Source of the DNA: Candidatus Opimibacter skivensis
GTDB taxonomy: Bacteria > Bacteroidota > Bacteroidia > Chitinophagales > Saprospiraceae
Length of the DNA: 22,982 nucleotides
Direction of reading: 5' to 3'
NCBI GenBank assembly: GCA_016721905.1
Contig: JADKHH010000008.1
Coordinates: forward strand, 1 to 22,982
Part shown: positions 1 through 8,733 of the stretch, piece after piece
Position numbering within the stretch: the first letter of the stretch is position 1
Layout of the letters: each line of letters opens with the position of its first letter
Notes under the pieces: generated by a model
Databases searched by the model: none
Told to the model about the DNA's origin: nothing
Seen by the model: the letters and a program-made list of their open reading frames with translations, nothing else
Translations under genes and position numbers: made by a program

Positions 1-1368
1 TTGGACTAAGCACCACCGGACGGGTGATGACAGGAGGTGTATTATCTGCTATGCTGATAGTTTGCACGCATGTTGCTGTATTACCTGCAGCATCAAGTGG
101 CTATCGGTCTATTATTCGTGTAATCCTGCGTGCATAATCCGCAATCGTTGCATCACTAAATGCGACTGCCGGTGCAGGATCACGTCATCAGATGCAATCG
201 CAGTTCCGGTGCCTATCCGGCTGGTATCCGCGTCACATTCGATGCTGAATATCCGAAGGCGCGAGTGATAGAAGGGTGATACCAGATCTTCAGTTGAAAC
301 ATCCACGGCTGCAGTGCGCGTACATCCATTAGCGTCACGTGGCAAGTTACAGAATACGTACCCCTGAGGAACCGACTGTGATACAATTGAGCGTGCCTCC
401 TGTGCTCCATGCATAGGTACATTATATCCAACTACTACAACTCAGTTTGTCTGGCCTACTTTTACAATGAAAAACACCAGATGGTGCATACAGAAATTAA
501 GGGTTAACCGTAATGATGATATGGTTTTGATTCTGCTGCGATCATTTGAATTAGTTATAAAATAATCGCCGCCTGTGCTTGCATGATGGATGATGTAGTA
601 GCACCTGTGCTCGGAAATTTACCTCCGCAATTTCCAGACAAAGGTGACGCTGTCACCTGTGCAAAGAGTGAGTGAGTCCATCGCTACAATCTGAAGACGC
701 AGATGCTTATTCGAAAACTAAATTGGCATGCATCTCAATAGCGCCTGCGATCGTCAATCCACGACCATTTGAGGTGGATCCTTCCGATAAAGGTGATCGC
801 GCCTGCTGCGATCGTTCATGAAGGATCGCTCCGTCACCCTATTGCATAACGGCTCCGTTGACCTGCCAATGCCGTTTTTTAATGACGCTCGCATTGATCA
901 GGGTGACGGTGGCGGACCGCTGTAGACGAGTGCCCCATCGATCTGGAAAATAAAAAGAAAGCAGAGGATCGCATTCGCTGTCGGGACTAAATCTCCATTG
1001 AGTACCGATGCTCCTAGGCAATATATATTGGGGTGGTATCGGCCATATAATGTTGTACCAATGGCCGGCCACATATGAGGTAACACAAAGTCACCTATAG
1101 GCTATACTTATCAGTTGCTGCCTGTGCTGTTACCGCATCTGCAACATGAATGCTACCAATAACGATGGAGAAATCGAAAAGCAAAGGCTCCTACGTCGGT
1201 GCCGATATCTCAAAGTAACGACAATTAAGCCATCATTGTTAAATGCGCCGGCTGCCCGTAAACATGGCAAAGGAAGAGTAGTACCAGATCAGGCGACTGG
1301 CATCATCATGGCGAGGCGAGGAATAGAAGTAAATTGCCAGAAACAATTTTTGAAAATACCTTCATCAT
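1..1368 (-). CDS. DUF3494 ice-binding family adhesin, N-terminal part, frameshifted, runs off left edge
   Basis: The minus strand cannot be read as one frame, but joining frames recovers the DUF3494 (ice-binding protein) beta-helix domain in order: FAMFTG and GAFNNDG near 1240-1290, a piece reading IHVADAVTAQAATD near 1100-1150, YCLGASVLNGDL near 1000-1040, FIFQIDGAL near 935-960, VTLIN and WQVNGAV near 845-905, and EGSTSNGRGLTIAGAIEMHA near 730-785. After it come Ig-like/PKD-style repeats typical of giant Bacteroidota adhesins (TVNPL, DANGCT near 325, IECDADTS and GTGTAIASDD near 180-245). The start is placed at the ATGATG around 1363-1368, just before a short hydrophobic stretch that may be a signal peptide. 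Family knowledge: DUF3494 proteins bind ice or act as cell-surface adhesins. At least ten frame changes are needed; the C-terminus, where a T9SS sorting domain would be expected, lies outside the window. The domain call is firm, the exact start is not. Confidence 0.7.
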
Positions 1369-1952
1369 AAAAAGTTTACACGGAGGATAACGCACTTCGG
1401 CAGGAGTTGCTGCCAAAGGCAATCGAGTAACTGGTGTTATGCAAACCTTATGACAGGATCATATCATGCTTTCTGACATGATACCGCTGTAGAGAGCAAT
1501 AGGTATCGAAACACATCTCTATCATCAGGTTCCCTACAAACCTAAGGTGTGTTCAGATCTTCTATGCATATAAATACTAAAGTAGTGTGGATTTAAGCCT
1601 GCAACATGGACAAGCCACTCATGCGGACACCCATACAGTGGAGTAAGATTCTGTATCATAGGATTTAGTTAAACAAATGTTGTTGAAGATTCTTGTGATT
1701 ATAAACGGGGTGGCAGACTACTGATCTGGTATGTTTCAGTAAATGGTTACTCGATCGACATCAAGGATCTCGTATTGGCTCAGGCTGATTTTGGTACCCA
1801 ATAATTGGAGTGTCTGTGATTCGATCATAGATCGTTTTCATTAGGAGATATTTTATGATGCAAAACTCAGCCTTAAATCACTCCAAAAAGATTACAGAAT
1901 TCCTACATAAATTACGTGATTTCACAGATGGGAAATCTGTCGGGTCCTCGTA
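1369..1952. other. 584-bp stretch without a recognisable gene
   Basis: No protein family could be recovered on either strand, even when frames are joined. The only neat item is a 33-codon plus-strand reading frame at 1855-1956 preceded by TTAGGAGATA, but Bacteroidota rarely rely on such ribosome binding sites and its stop coincides with the likely end of the convergent AI-2E gene. The sequence here has the same low quality as its neighbours, so a broken gene may be hidden. Confidence 0.4.
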
Positions 1953-3018
1953 TTAAATCTCTTGGCTTTCAACTCTATAAGCGGAGGCATAGCGCTCCAC
2001 GACAGGCTGCCCCCATGGTTGCTAAGGATCAATGCGGTCAGCAATCAGCTTGATGATCGCCATCAGCGGGATCGATAAAACATGCCCGGGACACCCCATG
2101 AACACCTCGGATACGACCTTGGGGATAGAAAACAGGGCATTGGCTTGACTTTTGAACCTACTATCTTAGGAACGATATAGTTATTATCGACAAACTGGAT
2201 GACCATATACAAGATCATCACATAAGCTACATAGATTGGCGGTTTAGTCACCAGGGGCTATCATGGCAAAAACACCAGCAGCTACAAGTCCTCCATTGCG
2301 GGATCACGTTGAGAAGGGCCTGCTATACCAAAATGATGGCATACTCGATACCCCAGCAATAACAATCCCAGGAGTTCAATACAGCAATGATGACAAACTC
2401 AAGGAAAAAGACCCACGAGATAACCCCGGATGACTGTCTTGGTCTCCCCCAGGATTTCACTCCTTTACCTTCGTTGGCTACACCAAACAGTTTATAGAAA
2501 AATACGACGATGTGCGGCTGGTAAAAGAGGATCAAAGATGTACACAGGGGTCAGAAAATGGTGGCAAGTACACTACCTGCAGTGGTCAAGGTGGTTCCAT
2601 ACCTAAATTGCTATTCTTGAGAAGTTGACCTTTCCCTTTCAAACCAGGATTCAATATCCCTGACGGAGACGTTAAAATAACCTGATGCCCATTCGGCAAA
2701 CTGATGTAGTACCCTGCAGTTTCTTGGAAAGTTCGGGCATTGCTTTATCAGGAGATTGGACTGGAAACGATCAGGAAGATGACACCGCCTAAGATCAGTA
2801 GCGCCAGAGCCAGGACAGATGCTATAGCCAGCCCTCTGTTTATTTCCCTTTTTTCAAGGTAATTGACAAGCGGACTGATCAACACTGCCAGAAGCGAACA
2901 TAGATGAGTGGCAGGAGGATCGTCTATCCAATGGACAACATGCTAATCAAAACATAGAACCCCTACCAGCAGAGTGGCCACTGTATATAAAAAGGAATGG
3001 TGCTTTTTTTGTGTTCAT
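1953..3018 (-). CDS. AI-2E family transporter (PerM/UPF0118 type), frameshifted
   Basis: Joined frames give a polytopic permease of about 350 residues, the normal family length. Start ATG at 3016-3018 (MNTKKAPF, then a hydrophobic segment VATLLVGVLC). Next come a second hydrophobic region and LVNYLEKREINRGLAIA near 2800-2870, LILGGVIFLIVSS near 2755-2800, the segment YQPHIVVFFYKLFGVANEGK near 2460-2530, LEFVIIAVLNS near 2370-2400, and the highly characteristic QFVDNNYIVPKIVGSKVK near 2140-2200 followed by WGVPGMF and PLMAIIKLIADRID near 2040-2110. The family comprises inner-membrane proteins implicated in small-molecule or ion export (AI-2 export in one member; others are Na+/H+ or auxin transporters), so the substrate is unknown. 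At least seven indels break the frame, yet conserved residues are preserved, which argues for sequencing error. The stop at 1953-1955 follows an unexplained in-frame stop a few codons earlier, so the end is approximate. Confidence 0.8.
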
Positions 3019-3050
3019 GCGGGTCTGTAAATTAGATTTCTAAAACAAAC

Positions 3051-3192
3051 CTATCCTGCGATAAACTTTAACAGCAGCACAATCACCGCTACCACCAGCA
3101 GCATATGAATCAGTCCGCCTACGTCCAAAGCCACGAATCAATGAGCCATCCAACCACCAATATGGCTATGAAAAATTTAGCATATTATTCAT
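3051..3192 (-). CDS. lmo0937 family small membrane protein, frameshifted
   Basis: A mini-protein of about 46 residues. The C-terminal half reads cleanly: FVALDVGGLIHMLLVVAVIV followed by LLLKFIAG and stop at 3051-3053. The N-terminal half is in another frame: MNNMLNF, then IAILVVGWLI. Together they give the two-helix pattern of the lmo0937 family (hydrophobic helix ending in W, short linker with G-G-L-I-H, second hydrophobic helix). Two compensating single-base indels (in the TTTT run near 3172 and near 3140) restore a single frame. The start ATG is at 3190-3192. Function of the family is unknown; members are found next to stress-related genes. Its neighbour downstream (33 bp) is the AI-2E transporter. 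Confidence 0.6.
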
Positions 3193-3441
3193 CATATATT
3201 CCCTATCTGTATTATGATCCCGAAACCAGACACTACCTCATAAACAATTTCATCTCCGGCGTATACCGAAAATGTAAACCGGAAGATGCATTGAAGATCA
3301 TCCGGAAAGACATTCAGACAGCAAGGTTTCCAGGTTTGTCCTGCAGGTCAAAGCCTCACCTGGATGGGAAGCTGATCTTACAGCAAAGTTGAGCTAAAAA
3401 AGATGCAATACTTTATACTATTCTGTGCGATCATTATATTT

Positions 3442-4000
3442 TCACACATTGCGACTTGTACTCTTTCTTTCTTTCAATTCTTTGAAAAAGAAGGGGTCAG
3501 CCCGTCACCTTCTTAAACTGGGTGGAGAGATGAGCGACACTGCTGTAATTAAGCTTTATAGGAGATTTCAGTCAGGTTGGAGTTCGTCATAGATAAGCAA
3601 CTCCTTTACCCGTTCAATCTTGTGCGCGATAATAAAATACTCGATCGTGACACCGGTCACTTCTGAAAAAGGTTTGCCAGATAAAATTGTAGTCATAACT
3701 CAGTTTTTTCAGTGAGGTAATCTGAAAAATTTGTTTTTCGGCTTCATCAGCATAATGGACCATTTCAATGATCAGGACTTGATCTTTTCAATCAAAATGG
3801 CTTTCTTATCATCCATCAATTCAAGCCCCGACTTTAATAATCCATTCTTGAGTTGTTCACGCGTTGCTGACGAAATCTTTTCCGCTATTTCACCCTCTCC
3901 GAACTCCACGACTCCGTAGGTCAGTCCGGAGCTTTTCCAGTTCGGCTTTGACGACCATCTTGCAACGGATCGATACCATGTATTTTATATAGAGCTTCAT
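3442..4000 (-). CDS. AraC-family transcriptional regulator with HMA-like N-terminal domain, frameshifted
   Basis: Joined frames give a protein of about 186 residues. It starts MKLYIKYMVSIRCKMVVKAE at 4000 and continues ELEKL; then GEIAEKISSATREQLKNGLL and ELMDDKKAILIEKIKSVVIE near 3780-3860. The C-terminal AraC double helix-turn-helix follows: SEVTGVTIEYFIIAHKIERV (3620-3680), KELLIYDELNLTEISYK, NYSSVAHLSTQFKKVTGLTP near 3490-3550, and an end in NV-stop at 3442-3444. This arrangement, a short ferredoxin-like N-domain with a CxxC-type motif fused to an AraC DNA-binding domain, is common in Bacteroidota. Here the first Cys of that motif reads as Ser (MVSIRC), which may be a real change or an error. 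At least five indels interrupt it. Target genes cannot be told; the divergent side holds no gene. Confidence 0.75.
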
Positions 4001-4141
4001 TGGATATGCTGATTACTGGACTGGTGGAATATACTTAGGTATAGAATGAAGATGTAACACTATCTCCTATGCTCATTAAAATGCGGTCGTATCAAGTTAT
4101 AAGTTCAATTCTCAACGACACGCGTTTCATATTTGGTTCAA

Positions 4142-4169
4142 TAAAGATACGAAAGTTGTCTTCCTGCAA
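4142..4169 (-). promoter_or_regulatory. Putative promoter of the AraC-family gene
   Basis: On the minus strand TTG at 4167-4169 is followed after 17 bases by TATCTTTA at 4142-4149, close to the Bacteroidota consensus (TTTG near -33, TAnnTTTG near -7). It faces the AraC gene, leaving a leader of about 140 bases, which is long. No experimental support. Confidence 0.4.
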
Positions 4170-4218
4170 TTGAGTCGGGGTTTTCAACGTTCATTCACAT
4201 GGCGATAGAAAGAAAAAG

Positions 4219-4255
4219 AAAAGATCCTGCAACATCAAATGCTACAGGATCTTTT
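4219..4255 (-). terminator. Rho-independent terminator after the NmrA-like gene
   Basis: Perfect 11-base arms AAAAGATCCTG (4219-4229) and CAGGATCTTTT (4245-4255) with a 15-base loop. On the minus strand the hairpin is followed by a T-rich run (TTTTCTTTTTC). It overlaps the read-through stop of the NmrA-like gene by one base, which hints that the true stop is a little earlier. Confidence 0.65.
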
Positions 4256-5250
4256 CAACTGACAATTGACTGATTTATAGCATTTTGGCGCCAGATCAGT
4301 CCATTGGTATACGACTTGGCATTCTGCGCCAGCCACGTGTCAAAAGATTTGAGTTCCGGATTGAGTTCTCTTGAATATTCCACATTTCCTGGTGGCATTG
4401 CAGACCTCATCGAAATCGCGGTAAAACTGGAACATATTGCCCAGGTCTTCCAGCACCGGGAGAAACCGAAACTCCTGTACACCTCAGGGCTCACCTCATT
4501 ATACCTCACCTGCTGGCCAATGGCTTTCGTCAGTGCATCAGCCATTTCATCACCAGTAAGCTGGTCACCTGCGATGCCTACTGTTTTCCAATCATTTCCG
4601 GGCCTTTCTTAAAGATGCCACAAGCGCATTTGCCTATATCATCCGCTGAGATGCCTGCCATCTTCTTTTTGCCCATAGGGAAGGTGATGCCCAGTGCGCC
4701 GTTCGGACCGGGTTTCGGGCCCATGCCAAAATAAATCATGTTGTCCCAGTAAAAAGGAAGCGAGCATGAAGGTGACAGGAACGCCCGCATCTGTAAAGTA
4801 ATGATCTGACTCGCCCTTGGCATCGAAATGAGGCACTTTGTAACTGCCCATAAGGGTTGGCATACGGTTATCCTCGAGAGGTATCCACTTGCGTGTATCC
4901 TCGAGGGTGGACCAATAGCATGCTTGACGCCTGCCTCTTTCGCGGCTTCTGCCATATCCTTTGCATGCTGGCCTTCCTTTTCCGGGAGAAAAATGGGACC
5001 AGAAAAAGGTCACGAAAAAAGCACCGTATGCGCCCTGAAGGGCTTTCACCATACTTGCTTTGTCGTCCACATCCGCGGATACCAATTCGGCACCAAGGGC
5101 GGCAAGCTCCCTGGCCTTATCAGAATCTGTATTCCGTGTGATGACCCGCACTGCAAATTCACTGTTGGGATCATGAAGGATGGCGCGGGCCAGCCCACCG
5201 CCCTGTGCGCCTGTAGCGCCAAATACTGCAATAATTTTTTTCTGTGACAT
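4255..5250 (-). CDS. NmrA family NAD(P)-binding protein, frameshifted
   Basis: Starts at the ATG 5248-5250 with the Rossmann dinucleotide-binding motif VFGATGAQGGGLARAIL, then VRVITRNTDSDKARELAALG. Further pieces in three frames: GAFFVTFFWSHFSP, MAEAAKEAGVKHAI, WSTLEDTRKWIPLEDN, GESDHYFTDAGVPVTFMLAS, YWDNMIYFGMGPKPGPNGAL, GKKKMAGISADDIGKCACGI, MADALTKAIGQQVRYNEVSP and ELNPELKSFDTWLAQNAK. This order and the about 310-residue length match NmrA/HSCARG-like atypical short-chain dehydrogenases, which bind NAD(P) but usually act as redox sensors or regulators rather than catalysts. At least five indels break it (near 5000, 4920, 4760, 4590 and 4430). Reading on to 4255 makes the C-terminus about 20 residues too long; a stop in the next frame at 4296-4298 would fit the family better and clear the terminator. 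Substrate or partner unknown. Confidence 0.8.
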
Positions 5251-5391
5251 TGGTAGATTGTAATTAGATGGAAAATATAGGTGATCACGTCAACAAACCT
5301 CAGGAAACTGAAAGTTGTCAAAGATAAGTGACAAACATTTCGCTCTAAAAAAGGTTTATAGCACACCCAAAAATGAGCATGCATACCTCTA

Positions 5392-5420
5392 AACAAAAAA
5401 GCCCCGGATTGCTCCAGGGC
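5392..5420 (-). terminator. Rho-independent terminator after rubrerythrin
   Basis: Arms GCCCCGGA (5401-5408) and TCCAGGGC (5413-5420) pair with one mismatch around a TTGC loop. On the minus strand the hairpin is followed by TTTTTTGTTT (5392-5400). It lies about 30 bases past the rubrerythrin stop. A short A-rich run on the other side could let it work in both directions. Confidence 0.65.
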
Positions 5421-5451
5421 CTCATTAAAAAAATCCACACCACTTTTAAAA

Positions 5452-5999
5452 TCACGAGTTTAACGAGGCAATCCTTACAAATTTCTCCGCACCCGTCATT
5501 GATATCCCGCACCGTTTAGGCGCTGTTGTTGTCTCATAGGTGTTCCCGCATGTAGGGCATACATAGTATACAGCAGGCAAGGACTTCTCGGTATTGTTAC
5601 CTAGTGCAGCAAGAGCCTTTTCATACAATGGTTTGTGTTTTTGTTCAGTTTTGTATGCATAGTTCAAGACTGATCAGTGAGAACTGGTTTCCAACTGCAT
5701 TTGCATTGGTAAGAAACTGTGGGTACATGGTGGTAATCTCATAGGTCTCACCTATCGCATCTTTCAGGTTTTCCTGTGTTGAAAGGACAGTAAACTTAGG
5801 TGTAATCTGTGGTACGATCTGACCAGCTTCTTCCAATACAGCCCTGCTGATTGTTTGCATGCGTCTTTTCAGAAACGGATGCCGCCTTAAATAACATGGC
5901 GATCTGGGGAAGTAGCCCTCCTGCTCTGCTTTCTTGCTGTACTCAGCATATTTAGCCTTACCGTCGTTTCACCCTTGTAGGCTCCTGCATATTCTCCAT
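5452..5999 (-). CDS. rbr: Rubrerythrin, frameshifted
   Basis: Joined frames give about 182 residues from the ATG at 5997-5999: MENMQEAYKGETT, KAKYAEYSKKAEQEG, QIAMLFKAASVSEKTHANNQ, AVLEEAGQIVPQITPKF, GETYEITTMYPQFLTNANAV, NYAYKTEQKHKPLYEKAL, and a C-terminal rubredoxin-like end YVCPTCGNTYETT, RCGISMTGAEKF. The di-iron four-helix bundle ligands are visible (E in KGETT, the EKTH and EQKH pairs). Rubrerythrins reduce hydrogen peroxide in the cytoplasm using electrons passed through the rubredoxin-like iron site. Here the usual second C-x-x-C reads C-G-I-S, so the fourth iron-binding Cys is missing. About five indels interrupt the gene. It has its own promoter with a triple CTTAAG-type operator (6077-6105) 111 bases downstream of the histidine kinase, and its own terminator, so it is probably a single-gene unit controlled by the adjacent two-component system. 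Confidence 0.85.
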
Positions 6000-6035
6000 G
6001 TTTTTTTAAATCAATCAGCTACATAACTGACAGTA

Positions 6036-6043
6036 CAAAGATG
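6036..6043 (-). promoter_or_regulatory. -7 element of the rubrerythrin promoter
   Basis: CATCTTTG on the minus strand, close to the Bacteroidota consensus TAnnTTTG, 36 bases upstream of the rubrerythrin ATG. It lies 33 bases from the proximal half-site of the CTTAAG-type operator, the same spacing as at the DUF2231 promoter. No convincing -33 TTG is present, as expected for an activator-dependent promoter. Confidence 0.5.
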
Positions 6044-6076
6044 GGCTGGTGTACCTTCAGCCTTTCTTTAGCAAAC

Positions 6077-6105
6077 CTTAAAATCGGCTTAAGAGCGCCC
6101 TTAAG
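6077..6105 (-). promoter_or_regulatory. PmrA-like response-regulator operator, three half-sites, upstream of rubrerythrin
   Basis: Read on the plus strand: CTTAAA (6077-6082), five bases, CTTAAG (6088-6093), six bases, CTTAAG (6100-6105). OmpR/PhoB-family regulators bind direct repeats about 11 bp apart, and the first pair matches the PmrA/BasR box (YTTAAK-N5-YTTAAK). The site starts just after the histidine kinase stop codon (6110-6112). The 6-base spacer in the second pair could be real or a one-base read error. Confidence 0.6.
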
Positions 6106-6109
6106 AAAA

Positions 6110-7480
6110 TCAGTTGGGAAATGACATCGTAAAAACAGTTCCTTCACCGGGCTTGCTGTGTGCCACCAGGGCAATGGATTGCAGGTCAGCAAGTTTCTTA
6201 ACAATGGAGAGTCCAAGCCCGCTTCCTTTGATACTGGAGCTCCTGGATGGATCTACGGTAAAACCTACTGAAGATATTGGGTAGATGTTCTTCAGGAAAT
6301 GCCATGGCCATCATCACGTACAAAAGTGATCGCTGCCCCTCATCCCAATCGATAAGAATATGACCTTGCTCCTTTCCGTACTTGATGGCATTGTGTACAA
6401 GATTGTCAAGAATGATTTCGAGAAAGAGTTTGTCACCGTGACGATCATCATCCGGGATACGGACCGATAACGAAATGCCTTTTACTTCAACAGCATCCTT
6501 CCATTTGGTATAAAGGCCGGATACTAATGCTGCGAGCGGAACAGGTTCATGTTTTGGCTTGGTGATACCCGATTCTATCCGGGCCAGTTCGAGGAGTTGA
6601 TCGAGCAACCGGTCAAGACGGTCAACCTGCTGGATGATACCTGATATTTTCTCCTGGTAGGCCGCTGGTTCACGTTGCTTACGAATCAGTACTTCAAGCG
6701 TTCCCCTTATCGCGGCCAGCGGTGTGCGGATCTCATGCGAAGCATCGCTTGTAAATTGCTTTTGCCGCAACATACTTTCCTCAATTCGCCCCAGCAGGTC
6801 ATTGATCGTCTGGGTCAGGTCATAAAACTCATCCTTGTGCAACGGCAGGTGTAATTGGGTGCCCATCGTAGCATCCGTAATCCCTGATGCTGTCCTGATC
6901 AATTGCATCACAGGTTCGATCGCCTTGGCGCAGCAACAGAGGATGCGAAAAGAGGATGATCAGGACAAATGGAAAAGCAATAATAAAAACCAGGACGAGG
7001 TTATGCAGGACCGTATAAGACTCCTGCCTGGAAATGGCGATGGTGAGATGGCCTAATATTTTACCTGCATCATTCCTGATCGGAAACTGTCCCAGCCTTA
7101 TTTTCTGCAGGCTGAGTTCGCCGTTAAAAAAGAAATCCTGATCGATATCAGGTCCATACAGAAACTGATCATGGAGGAGATTGGTGGAATGAAAAATGAC
7201 CTTGCCTTTTAAATCCACGATTTGTAAGAAAGTTGGATTCACTTCAACCTTGCTGTGTTCGGCCTCATCCCACTCGGGCATCTTGTGGATAATAATGGAA
7301 TCGCTGTTCCAATCCAGATTGTTAGTGACCTCTTCTTTCTCCCTGGAGGATCTCCTTGTCCAGGTGGGCATAAGCTGTATGATGGACTACGGTATAAATG
7401 ATTACAAAAACCAGTGCTGTCATCAACGCGACCGCGAGGGTGGTATACAAGGCAATCCGGTTTCGGAATTTTAAATTCAT
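6110..7480 (-). CDS. Sensor histidine kinase (two-TM, HAMP, HisKA, HATPase), frameshifted
   Basis: Starts at the ATG 7478-7480, overlapping the regulator stop as ATGA. Layout over about 456 residues: TM1 (LYTTLAVALMTALVFVIIYT), a periplasmic sensor region of roughly 120 residues, TM2 (LVLVFIIAFPFVLIILF), HAMP (AIEPVMQLI to LGRIEES), H-box FTSDASHEIRTPLAAIRG with the phospho-accepting His, N-box NLVHNAIKYGKE, G1 DDGHGIP and G2 GSGLGLSIVKKLA, ending GEGTVFTMSFPN at 6110-6112. It should autophosphorylate on His and pass phosphate to the adjacent regulator. At least four single-base indels break it (near 7340, 6930, 6294 and 6246), while every catalytic box survives when frames are joined, so it is most likely functional. 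The signal it senses is unknown; the periplasmic region resembles no domain I can name. Confidence 0.85.
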
Positions 7481-8154
7481 GGTGCCTCCTCAATTTTATA
7501 CCCAACACCTCTTACCGTGGTAATCAGCGAAGGTGTACCGGGGGTATCGAGTTTTCGGCGGAGAGCATTGATATACACATCGATCACACTACTGTCATGT
7601 TCAAAATGAATATCCCAGATCTTCTCGATAATACGCGTGCGGCGGCAAACCTTTCCTTTATTGCGAAGGAGATATTCTAACAGCGCAAATTCCTTTTGTG
7701 TGAGGTCTACCGGCTTACCTTCCTTTGAAACAATATGTCTTTCAACATCCATCAATATATCTCCTGCTTCAAACTCCGTAGATACTTGTTGATGGCTTCG
7801 CATCAGCACACGGATACGCGCCAGGAGTTCTTCGAAGGAAAATGGTTTACGGATGTAATCATTGGCTCCTGCTTCCAATCCAAATACAGCATCATCAACG
7901 GTATCCTTGGCCGTCAGGAATATAATAGGGATGATCTCGTTTTCACGCCGGATGCTTCGGCATATCTCGATTCCATTGAGACCGGGCAGCATCCAGTCAA
8001 GTAAAATCACATCATACTCCGCCAGATTATCCAGCGCAAGCTGCAATCCTTTCTTTCCGTTATCTGCAATATCTACTGCAAATCCCTCCTCTGCCAAACC
8101 ATCACGGATGAAATTGGCAATAGAGGTTTCGTCCTCAACTATCAGAATGCGCAT
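7477..8154 (-). CDS. OmpR/PhoB-family response regulator
   Basis: Intact, 225 residues. Receiver domain 1-115 with acidic pocket E7/D8, phospho-acceptor D53 (VILLDWMLPG), T81 (FLTAK) and K103 (IRKPFS); winged-helix DNA-binding domain about 128-225 (VDLTQKEFALLEYLLRNKGK, RTRIIEKIWDIHFEHDSSVI, VYINALRRKLD, TTVRGVGYKIEE). Receives phosphate from the kinase encoded next and binds direct repeats. It lies 42 bases after the DUF2231 gene and overlaps the kinase start by four bases, so all three are probably one transcript. The CTTAAG-N5-CTTAAG boxes at 8734-8750 and 6077-6105 are the obvious candidate binding sites. It is the first gene from the left edge that reads without a frameshift. Confidence 0.95.
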   Translation of the reverse strand: MRILIVEDETSIANFIRDGLAEEGFAVDIADNGKKGLQLALDNLAEYDVILLDWMLPGLNGIEICRSIRRENEIIPIIFLTAKDTVDDAVFGLEAGANDYIRKPFSFEELLARIRVLMRSHQQVSTEFEAGDILMDVERHIVSKEGKPVDLTQKEFALLEYLLRNKGKVCRRTRIIEKIWDIHFEHDSSVIDVYINALRRKLDTPGTPSLITTVRGVGYKIEEAP

Positions 8155-8196
8155 AGTATCTATTTCAAATCAGTAGCTGTCCAAAGATAGCGATAG

Positions 8197-8670
8197 TTAG
8201 TCGTCATCTTCAGCGCTTGTATTGAAATCCGGAAGTGCGAGTTCGATACCTGCACCATGCCTGTATACCAGTTGCCCGCCCAGATACCCTGTATAGGCTA
8301 CAGACCCTATCAATGCAGAATACAAGAGGATGCCCGCCACCTGGGTCCATGTCACAGTAGATTTAAAATAAAATACACCGACCCTGAACAAGGCTGTAAT
8401 AATGGAGAGCCAGAGAGTAACCGTAGCAGCTTGCTCATGCAGTTCCATCGGTCCTTCGAGCGGTCCTTCCTCAATTCCCTCGCCGGCAAAATCGCCGCTG
8501 AAATAAGCGGCTACGCTGCCCATCGCTCCGAGAAACAATAGGTAAACTGCTGCATTTCTGAAAAACTCCTTCTTCGTGGAGAGTGCAATCACTTCGGACA
8601 GAAAACCTGCCATCAGTAAGGCGATCGGGAAATGAACGATCATAGCATGAAGATGCGTTGCTGAAATCAT
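8197..8670 (-). CDS. DUF2231 membrane protein, first gene of the two-component operon
   Basis: Intact, 157 residues with four predicted membrane helices (about 10-30, 39-58, 81-101, 109-129). Typical DUF2231 signatures: H-A-M-I-V-H-F-P-I-A-L at the N-terminus, a conserved HEQ after the second helix, and G-G-Q-L-V-Y-R-H-G after the fourth. The conserved histidines on the same face suggest haem or metal binding, but this is inference; the family has no firmly assigned function. The C-terminus is acidic (SAEDDD). It is the promoter-proximal gene of DUF2231-regulator-kinase and carries the operator, so it is probably either a target or an accessory sensor of the system. Confidence is high for the family and low for the role. 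Confidence 0.88.
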   Translation of the reverse strand: MISATHLHAMIVHFPIALLMAGFLSEVIALSTKKEFFRNAAVYLLFLGAMGSVAAYFSGDFAGEGIEEGPLEGPMELHEQAATVTLWLSIITALFRVGVFYFKSTVTWTQVAGILLYSALIGSVAYTGYLGGQLVYRHGAGIELALPDFNTSAEDDD

Positions 8671-8692
8671 AGCTTTATTTTTTTTTATGCAG

Positions 8693-8700
8693 CAAAGATC
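8693..8700 (-). promoter_or_regulatory. -7 element of the DUF2231-regulator-kinase operon
   Basis: GATCTTTG on the minus strand, 22 bases upstream of the DUF2231 ATG and exactly 33 bases from the proximal CTTAAG half-site. One base off the TAnnTTTG consensus, with no clear -33 element. Confidence 0.5.
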
Positions 8701-8733
8701 TCCCTGATCGCATTAATAAAGGGTTCGGTTACG

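Noticed and set aside
3105..3392. 95-codon plus-strand reading frame with protein-like C-terminal half
   Set aside because: Its first third is antisense to the start of the lmo0937-type gene, no family was recognised, and open frames of this length arise by chance several times in this window.
4304..5247. Plus-strand frames of 90-140 codons inside the NmrA-like gene
   Set aside because: They are antisense shadows; the minus strand carries a continuous set of NmrA motifs over the same bases.
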